A stretch of DNA of 64,000 bases from Emergomyces orientalis (Eukaryota > Ascomycota > Eurotiomycetes > Onygenales > Ajellomycetaceae): positions 868,001 to 932,000 of the forward strand of contig MOWL01000068.1 in assembly GCA_002110485.1 (NCBI GenBank), given 5' to 3'. How positions within the stretch are numbered: position 1 is the first letter of the stretch; every line of letters begins with the position of its first letter. Positions 24,690 through 38,009 of the stretch are shown here, piece after piece. The position numbers and the translations under genes are program-made. A model generated the notes under the pieces. It ran no database searches. It was not told the origin of the DNA and was given only the letters and a program-made list of their open reading frames with translations.

Positions 24690-27600
24690 GAAGATCAGAG
24701 TGTTGGGAGTGTTGGCTTGCAAAAATATCCAAGGATCACTTTAGCGCTCGTCTCCAGGAGAAAGGGTTCGCAAGACCCAGGGATTGGTATAATGATCCTT
24801 GTAGGTTGGAGTTTGGGAATGGATTCTTTCTAAATCTACACAAGAAAAGCTCTGGATCGACAAGAGCGTCGACTATAAAGGTAAACGGGTAACAGTCCGG
24901 ACTGAGGGAAGAATATTAAGCGATATAACATGGGTGGGGAGATAAATCTGTAACTTCGAAACCGGAGTATATTCGAGGCCAAATAATAACTGATGGCAAA
25001 GAAGCTGCGGTAGTAGGTAGTAGTGTCGTCAGAAACCTTTTTGCGCTTAAAGTGGGAAGGGTAACCTGGCCAAGCGGCAATATTTCTCAATAAGCTTCGC
25101 TGCCGAGTGCCCACCAACAGCAGAGTCTGGCAGTATTATTCCCCTATGTATCCTCTGGGAGAAGACGAGGAAGAGCTTCATTCAACACGCTTTATTGAGT
25201 ATGGTGCCTTCTGTGGAGTGAACCGCCCTTGCAATGTTCTGAAGTGTCTAACTGCCCTGCGCGCTCTAATGGAAACAACCATGGACGGGAAAAATAGACA
25301 AGCAAAACGTCACAGAAGAGCTGAAGACGGGTTTCTGAATTCAGCTCCCCAGCTATGATGCGTTGACACAGACTTCGTACCGTAGTTTCTATCCTGGCCG
25401 TGTTGCAATCGTAAGAAGGTTAGGGAGGAACCAAGGAATCGATCTCGACTGCCCAGTTTATTTGAGTTCAACGGTCAACACCGCCTAAAACCCTAACGGG
25501 ATAAAGGAGGGTCTTTTGGAGGTTCCTTCGAGTCAAATCTGCTCAATAACGAGCCGTTGCCGTCCGTTTGCAGCGGATTCGTGGTTGTCGTGGACTAGAA
25601 ATACCCTATAGACTAATTAACATTCCTGGTCGTTCTCGAATGGAATAAATAATAAGGGAGAGCCGGCTATGCGTGAGAAAGCTGCGAGTAGACGCCGGTT
25701 GCCACTCGACGGGCGCCAGGGAGAAGCCAAACCTTGGTATGGATAATGCTTATCTCTTCCGGTACGTGGGGATTTTTTCGTTTCTCTGGGAAGCAGAAAG
25801 AGTCTAAAATGTATCTCGTATAGGCGCCTGTCACATCCCGCTGTAGTATATCGTAACTGACTCGAAATAACTCTTTATGTCATTTCCTACCAATCCAGCG
25901 CAGGCAAATAACCCAAATTGATGAGCCTCTCGCAGTCTCTAAGCCAGCGTTGTCGTCGTAGTGTAGGGGGTATGGTTTGCGGAAAGAAGCCGGGTGAGGA
26001 ATTGGGGCGCGGAAAGGTGTTTTGAGAAGGGAACTAACTGTCTTAATCACGAACAAGTCTACAACACTTCAAAGTAACTTCGGCAGATAGCAGACAGCAA
26101 ACTTGACACAGTCAAAGATCGTCTCCAATTGACCAGAAGGTTGGATTTTTGTATTCATATACGGAGAGAAAACAATGTCACCAGGATCTGCGAAGGAGGC
26201 GAGACAGTTGATACAAAGAGCATTAGCCACCATGCGGCGATCCTGTGAACCTAGTCTTCCTCTTCTCAGAACTCACAGACACTCTCAATGTGTTAAGATC
26301 AAGAGAATGTGACGCTGATGAGAAGCACCTCCAGACTCTGGAACGAAAAGTCATACAACTAGGAGAACTGTGCGGATGGAATGGTATATCCTACGGCTTG
26401 CAAAACATTCAACAAGAAGCTCTGTTTGTCAATCAACTCCAGCTCCCCAATAATTGCTGTTTTTGCTGTCGATCTGTACCTAAATGGTGAACATCTATTT
26501 CCGATGCAGAATGGTGGTTTCGAGAAATAAGGGCGGCGGGTTGGCAACGAAAATAAAATATGGCTACCTACTCGATGAGTATTATTGTGGGAGGAATTGC
26601 ATGCAGGAGACGACGGCTCGAATGTGTACTGTTGGTCAAGGCAAACGGTCAACAAGATAGATGCCTCCCTACATGTTGGCTCCCTACTGGCCTCGCAATA
26701 TGAGATGAAGTCAACGCTCCAGACCCCTGTTCATCGGGGCTTCAAAACATTGACGAAAGGGATCGGCCAGATGCAGGAAATCACATCCTATTGGGCGGAT
26801 CACATCACATATCCCAGTGAAGGTGCGGCCCAGGGACGAGTGATATCCAAGCGCAGGCTTTAGCTTGGAAATGGGGGTCGCCGCCACCACGAACGGTCCA
26901 CCCTGTGGAATTATTTGACAAAAAGAGGCTTTCAGTGTGAGGGACATTGTATGTCGCATTTGGTATGTACGCTGGGCCCATGCTAGTTACGTGAAAACCG
27001 GAAGAATAATGTCCTAAAGCTATAGCCCACAAGGTCGTCAATAAAATACCAATACGATGCTGGAAACCAGAGCGCAAACACAGCACGCGCCTTTGCGTCT
27101 CTCGGCGGCTTGAGCGCAAACAAGGCTGCTTTTCTTCTTCATAATCGGCGTTCAGCGTTCAGTGAGTCCTGCAAAGCGCAGACATGCACACCATTTTCAG
27201 ATGTGATCTGTGAGGGTCATCATTATCGTCATCATCGATTTTGGAAATATCCCCGGGGGCTAATACCAAGTTACATACCAACTGCTTCCTGCAAGGAAGT
27301 TTATGGTGTACCTTTGCATTTTGACGCTTGTAAACAGTCCCACGCAAGAGATCACGAATAATAGTCCAGTCTGGTCGGAGAAATCTTTTTAAGCTCTACA
27401 CCATTATCCACATCAAAATAGATGAAAACTTGGGTCGAAAAGGACATGGCACCCGTGAGCAGCTGGTTACCTTCGCGTGGTAATTTTGGATGGGTCTTTG
27501 CAATTGTGATGGAGCCGTGAAGTGCCTGGACCAAGATAATTAGTGCGAAACTCTCAGTTGCGAAACTGGAGGCTCCACCATGTCGGACACACGAGCCAAG

Positions 27601-30600
27601 ACGATTGTTTCGGAAGTTAAGTGTCGACGGAATAACTTTGACCATTGCAGATCCAAGATCAACGGAGGGAAAGTTTTCCAATTATTTCTTCGCAAAATTG
27701 ATTCGCGCTTCGCATCATCACGCCTCCCAAATCCGATGTGTACTAGGGCCATCATAAACCTAAACATGAAATGTTTCCTAAGTTGCCAGTCTGATGACAG
27801 TCGGTAGTCGTAAAAGGATGTCCACCTCAGCCAAGAATTGGGGTCCAGCGTGATGGGTTTTGATGAGAGAAGAGCACCCAGGCTCTCTTCACATCTCTGC
27901 CAGACTTGACTGCACCTGGCAGCAAATAGCGGCCTCAGCCAATCATGGTCAAACAGCAATTGCATCCGTCTGGAACATCAAATTCTATGTGGCCAGTCAA
28001 ACCCATCAGCAATATGAAAGAACGACACTGAATCAGCCCCATGAATCCTGTGTCACTCTCTTCTTAAAGGACTTGTAGTTTAAGAGTGAACCAATATTGA
28101 TCTTCCAGCCTATCAGCCAAAAACAAATGCTGGGTACCTACAACTACAAAAACACCTGGGTCGTTAAATTTTTCGAATTAACTTAGAGTGGCCTGTGTTC
28201 TCATTGGAGCCTCAAATACTAGGCTTCGCGCCATCGAGTATCATATGAGAAAACATACGGTCACCAACTCCCAACCCAACTACTGCTCGTGGTCGATGCG
28301 CTTATTCTATCAACTATTTATTTACAAATCCAGCGTTTGTATATGAAAGAAGCGAATATGCTTGCGACAAAGATTCGAAGCGGATGTAACATTGGGCACT
28401 CCCAGTGCGCGCTCAAAAAGCCATTTCAATCGGCCTCTTAGACCCCCTGCATGAACTGTTGGTATGCATATGCGCCTTAAAGTTCCCCTTACTCGAACAT
28501 CATGAAATCATCAATATACCTATGACATTTTGGGCATTTGCGGAATGCCTGAGATTGTCCTTATACCAGGAGCATCAGTCACAAGATCGTGTGATAAACG
28601 GGCATTCATTGTCGCTCAACAAAAGGTTGTGAAATTCTCCACCTGTCATCCTGCTCTTTTAAGCCCACCTGGAGCAAAGTCGATTGGGAGGGTCCAGCCT
28701 GCTAAGCAAATGCATCTGAATAAAAAACCATTACCTGTATATGAAATCTCTCCAGTCAAGCAGGAGGAAAAGTCAGTAGGTAGAACCAACATCCGCGATT
28801 TATTCCAAAACTTTGTGGGTGTCCTAACGATTCCATGATAACACCTGTGTGCTTGATTCATTATCACTACTCGTTAACAGACCCTTAAATGCTATCCGTT
28901 CTTGTCCTAAACCCATGGATACGTAATTAAACACGCTTTCACCTTCTCCAAATCCATGGATCCTTCGCAACTGACAGGTCCTTCTCAACCTTGGAATCGG
29001 CCCGCAATACTTGCAGATTTTTAACCCAGGTCTATCCGGGGACTTAGAAGAGCTTGTTCCCATCATTCAAGAATCTAACTAAATATCAATCAATTCCCTC
29101 CTACTACATAAGTGAGGTAGACATTGAGGTTCAAGAGCTCTCGGAAAAACCATACGATTAGGAATTGACCATCTAGAATTCTTAATCGGACCCGCTTGTG
29201 CGACGAACTTTGTGCAGATTTATTTATATTTTGAGATCGAATCTAGGCGCCTCGGGCATCTGTCCCATGAGTCATGACCCCCCAGTATCATTCTCCTCGA
29301 TCAAACTTTACCTGGCGATTTCACATCTGATTGTCAGCGAGTGGAAGCCAGAAAAATTGACCTCTATGGAATGAGCTGCCTTGCACCAAAGGCATATCTC
29401 ATCATTGGGCATCCTGATGGCATTTTGCGAATCTCATATCTTCCTCAGCCTGCTCTCAGTTACAAGAAGTCTCGCGCAATAAATCAGCATCGATTGACCA
29501 ATAAGATATGGCGGGCGACATCGAACAATATTGCGGCCTGCAACCACGATCATAATTCCCTTGGACTGTCCGTTTGCTTTTTCCCCCTTGACCTTGGCTA
29601 TTGTTTACCATGTTTTGGTGGTCCACTGGTGCTAGGCAGCTGGCCAAGAGGGTCAACTGGGGGAGCACATCCCACACACCATGGGCCTGCGATGCACACC
29701 AGCCCAATTATGCTGGTTTAAATTGTGCGTGGAGACCCATCTTCGGCGCCATCGGCTTGGCCAACCTTGGTTCCAATCATGGGAAAGCAAAAACCACTGG
29801 AAGTCTGGAACAAGGGCAAGTGTGGGGCTTCCAGATCTACATTGCGTTTGGCCGCTTGGACCCTCCTGTCTTGATCTCTTGACTGCTCAAAATAATGAGT
29901 TCACACATTGGCATGACAGTGGCAGGATTGTGGGGTTTATTTGTTCTCGTACCAGGGCATTTGCAGCGGGTCCCCCTCCCTTACTAAGACACTCTTCACA
30001 ACATTTTGATCATTTGTCACACTGCCAAAGGGGAAGGCAGTCACCGTGATTCAATCCCGCTTTACGGAGTACAGGAGAAGTAGATGACAATGAATAAGAT
30101 GCAAAGCCATCACTATTCAACTCATACTTGTTAATTTACCATTCAGTTGCTTTGCGCCTCCTCGCCTCTTGTTGTTTTGAATTCCCGAGCAGATGTACGT
30201 GAAACAAATATTTGTTTTTTTTTCCTTTTACTGTGCTCCGTATTTTCATGAATAAATGTGTGGAAGACATGGGAAATAATTATGGATTTACGAAATCATT
30301 GCTCGAAGGGAGGATACCGCGTCTCTTTAATAATTTTTGTGTCTATCCGAAGCTGAAGTCCGGATTGACCAGGATTGTTGAGGGTTGGGGGAAAAGAGAA
30401 AAAGCATATCTAACTGCAGGATATTCTACGATTATTCCCTCCCCCCAGGGTACGTTAACACCCCGCTTCCTACAATGGACGACTTGTTTTGTTTTTACTT
30501 TCCCAAACCGCAGAATGAAATAAAAGGTAATCAACGGGCAGGGCCTCTGACGATAAGCGGCTCTTACCCCGCCCGCACCCTCTCGACCCTCCGCTAAAAG

Positions 30601-33008
30601 TACGGCGCTTTACCGTGCTTCAACCCTGGTCCATGGTGAAACTCAGAAGTAGCCCTGATTCTAACTTGGCGATTTACCTGGTTACAGGGTTTTTTAAATA
30701 TCCGCTGCAGCCCGATGGCGGCGAGAAGTGTAGACTTACATTGTAGCCAGATTCACGACCTTGAAAACAGCATTTCCGATTCAAGACTTCTTCCGGATAC
30801 AAATGTTACGATTGCAGCCCCTTGACCTTCGTTGTGATTCGTTTTACCCAGCTCGACTGGGATTCCTGAACCAGCTGACTGAACTTGTTCTATCACAATC
30901 TACTATTTGGAGCAAGGAAGACCACTTAACTACTGAAATAGATAGATTCTCTAGGCTGGAAGGGCTTGGGAGTTGCAGCTCAAGATTAACCATGCAGGTT
31001 CCTGATCGATCCTGCGCGCCCTAAAATAGCAAGGCTTTTTGCAATGTTGCCCCGCAGATTCAAAAATTTCGATATGTCTCAGCTTCGAAAACAAGGAACC
31101 CTCGACTTCTACTACAGCTGAGTTCATGTATCTCTATTTCCCTAAAGCCGTGGTGGCTAAGTGAATCCACTCCCTACATACATATATCTTTGACTCACAA
31201 TGTTGCAAAGCATAAAGGGGGGAATATCTCAACAGCTACCCGATCATTTGATATCCCATGAACAGCAAATCTCCGGCTCAGACAGGAGGGAAGGTTTATC
31301 TACGCAAATATCCCATTGTGCGGAGGGTTGATGGACCTTATTCAGCAATAAAATTATGCTCTTGAAGAGGATGGATTAATATGTGCCCGGTTCTTCACAT
31401 TTGAATTGCGCAGCCAACACCCTGCGCGAGAATGACCAGTAATTTGTCCTGCAAAGTCGTACGATCTGAGGGGACCAAAGGAGATATCGAGTATACAAGC
31501 GCATCGCTACGCCCCTAGTGCGCGTAATTCAACTGTAAGTGAAGCATGGAAATCTCGACTGTAGTGGAAGTAACCTAATGACAAAATTCACTTAAATTTA
31601 TGAGACGCCATTCCACTGCTGTGCAGGGGGGGATCCCGCAAATACAAGTATTTTCTAGCTGGCTTCTCCCCCTCCACCATGTTAAAAACGCTATGACGGA
31701 GGACATACCCCCTGCATATACTGATTTGAGGCAGGTATAAGCGTGGATCTTCATGATATCGATGCTCGTGCAGGTCTAGCCTTTGTTGTCAAGGAATGAT
31801 AGATAACAAACAATGTGGTAGTCTACAGCGTACGGAGCTCTTTCAAAGGAATATCCCTCCTATCGAATTTATTCAAAGCTGTGCAGTCTATGTATGTACA
31901 CACCTAGTAATACTGTATACATCATAAATCATCTATAATATCGACACTCGGAAAAAATATACCCTCAACACGGTACTCGCAAATTTCAAAGGGGTAAAAA
32001 ATTAATTTTAATAAAATTAAAATAAAAATTAAAAAAATTAAAAAAAAGCAAAAATTAAGATCGATGAAGATCCGTAGCCACACTTATTTAAAACAGGGCG
32101 AATAAGAAGCCAAAGCTCCTAGCGACGGGAGAATACCATGGGTAAACAAGATGCAGGGAGAAAACCCACGAATCTGATTCAAGCCTCTTCGGATAACTTG
32201 GCCGAACTGTGGTTTGGCTATCGACGCATATGTGTTGTGAGGGAGTCAGCCAAGATACACAGCCTTGATGCTCATTTTTTATGTTTGGATATTTGCTATT
32301 CGATGCAGGGATGTCATCTTATATGTTTATCAGGAACGCAGAGTAAGGGGGGCAGAGAGGATAGATCTTTTATCCTCTGCTGTCAGAAAAAGAAAAGATA
32401 ACTTGAAGAAGCCAGTGACAGATAGAGTAATGCATGCATTTAACATACTCGTTGTAAAATACAATTTCCGAGTATCACAACACAAACAGCATTACGGAGT
32501 GGTTAGATATTAGTTAACGAATCAGAATGTACAGTACAATAGCCCTGCAGGACCATGCACATTATCGCCTGCAGAGCACAAAGGAAAGGAGAAGCACTCC
32601 GTGCTATTTTCTTTGTTAAATGTTGGATGTCGATTTTCTGAACATAGGGGGCGGGGAGGGGGGTCTAAATTCGAATATTATTAGTTAGTTAAAACTCAGG
32701 CGTCGATCGAAACACGCCTCATTGTAGGCTTCCACTCGCGTTCATTCGTTGATAATCCAGCCATGGTTTCTTTGTCTCTTTTCCTGTCTTTGCCCTTCAA
32801 CGCCAATCGCGCCCAATGGGGCGGGGGGGGAACCGTCGGAAAGAGCCTATTCTCGCATCCATTGCCGCTCATATGATCCCTTATTGCCGGTGGCTGGGGG
32901 TACAATGAAGGCTCAAAAATTAAGCAGATCATATGCTGAAGCGCCCAAGCGAAAATATCCAATGAATGGATGCAAGGGAAAAAAATGATTAAAAAAATAA
33001 TTAATTAT
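24690..33008. other. Gene-poor region upstream of the velvet gene
   Basis: About 8.3 kb with no gene I can support. Open frames are short (141 codons at most, 27540-27965 minus), overlap on both strands, and lack domains or splice-linked partners. The DNA is AT-rich, with an almost pure A/T tract at about 31997-32058. No transposase, reverse transcriptase or long terminal repeat is visible. It may hold a long 5' leader or distal regulatory DNA of the velvet gene (inference). Confidence 0.5.
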
Positions 33009-33123
33009 GACTAGACTGGGGTTCGATCCCAGGACCTTATCGGTACATGCCGTAGCTGACTAAGCTTTCGCTTGTCGGCTAGCTATGTGAGCGATACGTG
33101 ATAACCAACTACACCATCCAGCC
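33009..33123 (-). tRNA. tRNA-Val (anticodon CAC) with intron
   Basis: Read on the minus strand the sequence starts GGCTGGATGG and ends with TCTAGTC; the next base (33008) is A. The acceptor stem GGCTGGA pairs fully with TCTAGTC, using two G-U pairs. A GTG/CAC D stem encloses TAGTTGGTTAT. The anticodon stem is TATCG/CGATA with loop start CT-CAC-A. The T arm is CTGGG, ATCGAAC, CCCAG. About 42 nt lie between base 37 and the end of the anticodon loop, the standard position of nuclear tRNA introns. The mature tRNA would be about 73 nt before CCA addition. No CCA is encoded, as expected for a eukaryote. Confidence 0.9.
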
Positions 33124-34492
33124 AGTTGTTTGATGCCAACGAGACCACCACAAGGTTCTTTCAATGCAAGTCGCATGGAACGATCTTTACACGTGATATC
33201 AGCGAATCCCACCGAGAGCAGTTGTCTACACCACCACGGAGCGTGAAGCAAGTTAATGACGGTAATATTCTCTTCTTCTGTCATATACATGTGCGGAATG
33301 TACGGGTTTGGTCAAAGTATGTGGGACAATTGGAGGGGGGTATGGAGAGTTAACCATCCCGTCTGATTCCGCCATCGTATCATCTTGTGCAGTCCACCCA
33401 TCTGCAATGACGCGGTGCTAATAGAGCGAAAAGCGCCACAAGGAAAGGTTATCTCCTGGCTAGTCATAAGCGTAAGCAATTAACCTAGACCCTTAACCCA
33501 GACCGTTCTCGCCATTCGCTAGATATCAAAACCTGCTTAACAGATATTGGAATTGAAGCAAAGCCAAACTTTAGCCCCACATGGTGCTTCAAAACAAAAG
33601 CGAAAGACATGCTCTAAACATAATCAGATGCAAGGATAACAAGTTATATCTACCTAGAATAATATCACTGCTCATACCACACATGGTTCAGGCTACCATA
33701 GCATCGCACGGGCACACGGAAGAGACGAGCGTGAACCTTGGTAACTTGGTAGCTTGGTAGCTCTAGATGCAGGTACGAGAACCAACAACATGCTGTACTG
33801 AATTGTTACTTAGGTGGTATGGTGGGGTTGAATTATTGAAGCTATATTAACGTAACATATATGCCAACATGGAGGGGAAAAAAAGTTTTAAAAAAACAGA
33901 GTGCAAAAGATAAACGCCGAAATTATTCCATTCGCCAAAATATCCTTCGGTTTAAAATTCATGTAAGCTTGGATCCAGTAATAATAAAGTTACAGAGGGA
34001 AAGGAAATGTGCGTCTGTTACAAGGGTAGAGAGGGAAATAATATCAGTTTAAGGTTGTATGCGGAACGGTGGGCAGAGCTGAAGAACGGGATAAATCGCG
34101 GGGGAAATTGTAACAAACACGGAGCGCCAGTGATGACTTTAGGTGGTGCGAGCCCCGAAAATGGGAAAAAGGACGCGTATATCTGGAGAAAAAGAGGGAC
34201 AATATAGCCCTGGTAATCGAGAAGAGCACGAAGATGGAAAACAAGAGCAGAAAACCGTGGTATAAAAGGAAATCAAAGGAAATATCGTTGAATGGCCCAC
34301 ACCCCAAATAAATTCAATGTAAACTCCTTATCGCGCGCCTGACCGCAGAGAAAAGCAGGCGAATGGCGATAAGCTCCAACGCCGTCATGACATTCAAAAG
34401 ACCAAATATCTCGCTCGTCTGTATAGAAAAACAGTCTCCATTGCAGAGAAGCCAAGAAGATGATGTAGCAGTGGGCATGTCGAAAGATATTC
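33124..34492. other. Intergenic region between tRNA-Val and SAS3
   Basis: About 1.4 kb holding the tRNA upstream flank and the 3' side of the acetyltransferase gene. A small cluster of CTTGGTA-type repeats lies at about 33737-33760. No other gene seen. Confidence 0.5.
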
Positions 34493-37400
34493 TCAGGCGC
34501 CTTCATCAATGCCATCGATCGACTGACGATCGCTGTCCACCCCCTGGCTTGCATCTTTGCGCCTTTCATGGTCCACGATATCTAAATCTATCGCACGATG
34601 CTTATTGACTTTGTCCACTCGGGATGGTGTGATGGGACAAGCAACCTTGTCGACATTTGTGTTGCCGTTCTCGAGGGCGCCGGTAGCCCTGACTCTGCTA
34701 TTTGAACGGGCACGCGACTCAGACATAGCAGTGGCATTAATTTCCATATTAGCTGTATCTACCTGGGCAGATTCATCTTCCGTCTTGCCCAACTGCTCAG
34801 GTTCGCCGTACTCCCTGCTTTCGATACCATCCCCCATAGTTTCATCAGCATCATTAGCGTCAAGGAACCTACTGCTTCTCCCCCTTCTGAGGCCACCCGT
34901 TCGACTTGAAGGTGTCGGAGTACCCGTAACCTGGCTGGTCGTTCGCTTTGGAGTACTGCGACCGCTTGTCCGTGCCGTAGTTGGAGCGGTGGCGATGGTG
35001 GTAGGTGCGCGTCCTTTGAACTTATTGGCACGGGTTGAGCCGAATGGTCGACCTGGTCGACGTTTGGTAATAGTTCCTTGGATCGGGGGGAATATTTCGA
35101 ACCGCGTGGGTGGGATATCGGCTGCTGGGTTGTGTATCGTGGACGACGCTGACGGGGTCCTGGCACCATTTGTTTGCCTCGATGAAGGGCCATCGAATGT
35201 CATCATATTCATTGATGGCGGGCCAGGGGGGTCAAATGGAGGCGAGGCGTATCTGGTTTCCTTGTGCCCATTAACGTGGCCATCTTGCGTGCTACTTGTA
35301 TCACCATTCATATTTTCTGCCCGGCTGGCATCCATATTGCTATCACTGTTGCCTTCAATATCGATATCTCTATCTGCATCGGGCTCATCTCGCGGAGCGA
35401 CGGTATGTAACGGTGCCCGATCATAGTGTGACTGATTGCTGCGTCCCATAACATAAGGAGTCCAGACCAGTGCATTTGGATTGAGTCGTATGTAATTCTT
35501 CTTCTCCCAATTTCGAATATATTCATCGAAATAGAGGTAATTTAGGCGCAGGGCATAGGTCTTTGTTTGAGGATCCCGTACGAGGGCCCGCAATCCTTCC
35601 AAGCCTGACACTATATCATCCGCTGTCATACCGGTGCGCTCTGAAAGTTCGGTAATACTCACGGGAGATTTTTGATTTCGCAGCTGGTATGATAGAACGA
35701 GGCGCCAGTAATTGCGGTATGAAACCAGACCCATATCTGAGAGTGGTTTTTCTGGAGACCCGGTTTTCCGTTCCACCCTCGTTAGGAGATAGGAGAAGTC
35801 TATCAGGAGATTACCATAGCCTTTCCGTTGGTGAATCGGGAGGGTTAGGATACATGATACATTATTCGATGAGCTGGGCCTCTTCTCCTTGCTAAAATAT
35901 CCAACGAAGTGGCAACCTAACTCATCATATTCTGTCATGACATAGAACAGAAACGGTTCGACGTCATAGTATAGTGTTTTTGATCCTAGGAAGAGTTTCG
36001 CAAGCAAGCAAAGGTTTTGACAATATACTGGGTTCTTGCGACCATCAACTTCGAAAACAGACACTGATCCGTCTCGGTATATCTCGTCTCCTGGGGGATG
36101 TTTCGCTGGGCATTTCAGTTTGTGACGCCAGGCAACAAAATCCGAATTCATGTACTTGAGGCAGAACTCGCAAATATAGAGCACCCGGTTTCGACTGTAT
36201 TCTTCTGGATAAGGTGCAGCATACCAGGTTTCAATCTCATAGCCACCAAAACTAATGTATTTTATTTTGCTTGGCGGACCAGAGATCTTTTGTGACGCAC
36301 GGGGTGCGGGTTCCCCGGACTGGTCTGCAGCGGTCATTTTCTGTTTCCACTCTTCTTCGGCTTTTTGGCGAGCAGCCTCGAACTTCTCCCGATCCGGAGC
36401 AAGAGGAAGTGTTTTTGATGTGTCAGCGTCAGCTTCCGATAATATTCCCCCGTAAGGTTTTGATTTAAGCTCATCGTTTTCTCGATCGTGAAAGGAGTAG
36501 AAGGGAGCGCTATATGCCGAGGGGGTGATGGGGTGAAAATGTGGTTGGGGCGATTCAACCACGGGAGGTGGTTTTGGGGGTCTTCGCCTCGAGATTTTTG
36601 GTCTCGGTCGGGCGCTCAATATTTTACTTAATTTTGTACTATTGAGGCGAAATGAAAGAATGATCTTTCCAGGTTGCCGTTGAATAATGTTACAGAGGGA
36701 TTTTTCGGTTTTCCGCGTTCTTCGTGATCTTGACTGGCGGGCAGCAAAGTTGTTCTCCGCGGCATTTTCGATTAAGGCTTGTACTGCTTTCATATTCCTA
36801 GGAAGAGGAGTGGGAATCATTCCCTCGAATCTGGTGGGCGTTTTCTTTTGTCGTTTCTGAGTAACCATATTCGGACCTTCTGGACCCTCATCGGATGCCC
36901 TCCGCTTCCGAAGTGACCTAGAGCCATCTAGCGGATCATCGTCGACAATTAACGAACTGAAAATGGAATGGGACTCAGGTCCTAAAGCTTCGCCGTGAGC
37001 GGGTAGTAGATCTCTTGCAATGTTTGACGCGCCTGATTTCCGCCGGGATGCCGTTTCTTCGGGTTTATCGGGTTCTAGTTTGTTTTTAACACAACCGGGG
37101 CATCTCCAATTTTCGGCATCTAATAAATCACGAGTTAGTTGGTCCAAGAACTCAGGAAAACAGAAACTGGACGCAACTAAAAACATATAAATAAATTTAA
37201 AAAATACCTTCGTCATTATTTAAAGCTCCTCGTTCTCGCGCACATTGGCGATGACCTGTGGACCGATATATTAGGCTCAACTCCACAATTTCGTCAGGGG
37301 ACAAGCCAAGCTTTTTAAAAACCATCCAAACTTACAATGATCACCACAAACAGCACATGACAAATATTCCTCGAATTCTTCACCAGGATCGTGTTCTTCA

Positions 37401-38009
37401 TCTTGGCCACAAACTCTACATATAATTAGTGATCATTTTGTTTCTTCAAGGATATTGTTCTAGAACTTACATGCAATTGTTCGGATTTAATGCATCTGCA
37501 TCTGCATCTTCTCCGTCGTTACTTTCGGCCTCCCATTCCTCGTCTACTTCCGATTCTTCAGAGGAGTCGCCATCGGAACCTGCTTTGACTTCGCTAGATT
37601 CGTTTTCGAATTCAACATCCGGGTCGTCGGTATCGTCATCCTCATCGCCACTTTCAGATTTGGCATCTCCATCTGGGAACTTCACAGCCCCGACAGCTTC
37701 AGTCTCCTCGTCCGCATCCGCATCGACACCAGTAACGTCATTCCTATCGTTGGTCTCAGGATTATTCTCCTCCCCGGCACCAACCTCATCACTTGCTTCT
37801 CTTTCGTGGGCTACAAATGCCTCGACTTCCTTTCCAAGGTTTGCAGGGGTATCGGCATTTTCCTGTGGCAATGTAATCGCCGATTGTGGGAGACCCTGAT
37901 ATAACTCATCATCTTCATCGCCCTCGGCATCTTGGTCACTATCCACCAGGTCTGGCTGTCGATCGATACTAGTAGTATTTCCGTATGCGGCCGGCACAGT
38001 CGCCGCCAT
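34493..38009 (-). CDS. SAS3: MYST histone acetyltransferase with PHD finger (SAS3/MST2 type)
   Basis: Catalytic subunit of a NuA3-like complex that acetylates histone H3 (family knowledge). Exons: 38009..37471, 37415..37336, 37255..37208 and 37176..34493; 3351 nt, 1116 residues, all phases closing. Residues 1-178 are acidic and disordered. A PHD finger spans about 179-250: CIVCGQDEEHDPGEEFEEYL, SCAVCGDHCHRQC, and finally NWRCPGC. The MYST domain lies at about 515-800: KIKYISFGGYEIETWY, the C2HC finger CEFCLKYM with HKLKCPAKHPPGDEIYR, the autoacetylation-region Lys in LAKLFLGSKTLYYDVEPF, the acetyl-CoA loop LPIHQRKGYGNLLIDFSY, and the EKPLSDMGLVSYRNYW region. The last ~250 residues are basic and Ser/Thr/Pro-rich. 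The ATG at 38009 sits in an ACCATGG context. An upstream in-frame ATG at 38090 is possible but has weaker context. It shares a ~0.7 kb divergent promoter with NDUFA1. Confidence 0.92.

Noticed and set aside
27540..27965. Minus-strand open frame of 141 codons in the gene-poor region
   Set aside because: No recognisable domain, overlapped by other open frames on both strands, and no splice-linked exon before or after it.
29341..29721. Plus-strand open frame of 126 codons
   Set aside because: No domain, atypical composition and overlapping counter-frames; probably chance.
24690..32990. Possible transposon or repeat relics in the gene-poor region
   Set aside because: Looked for reverse transcriptase, integrase or transposase motifs and long direct or inverted repeats; none was seen by eye. 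A repeat-library search would be needed to exclude old copies.
34557..35426. Plus-strand open frame of 289 codons
   Set aside because: It is the antisense shadow of the C-terminal part of the SAS3-type gene, whose own frame has clear domain content.
37429..37899. Plus-strand Ser-rich open frame of 156 codons
   Set aside because: Antisense of the acidic N-terminus of the SAS3-type gene; Asp/Glu-rich coding DNA reads as Ser-rich on the other strand.
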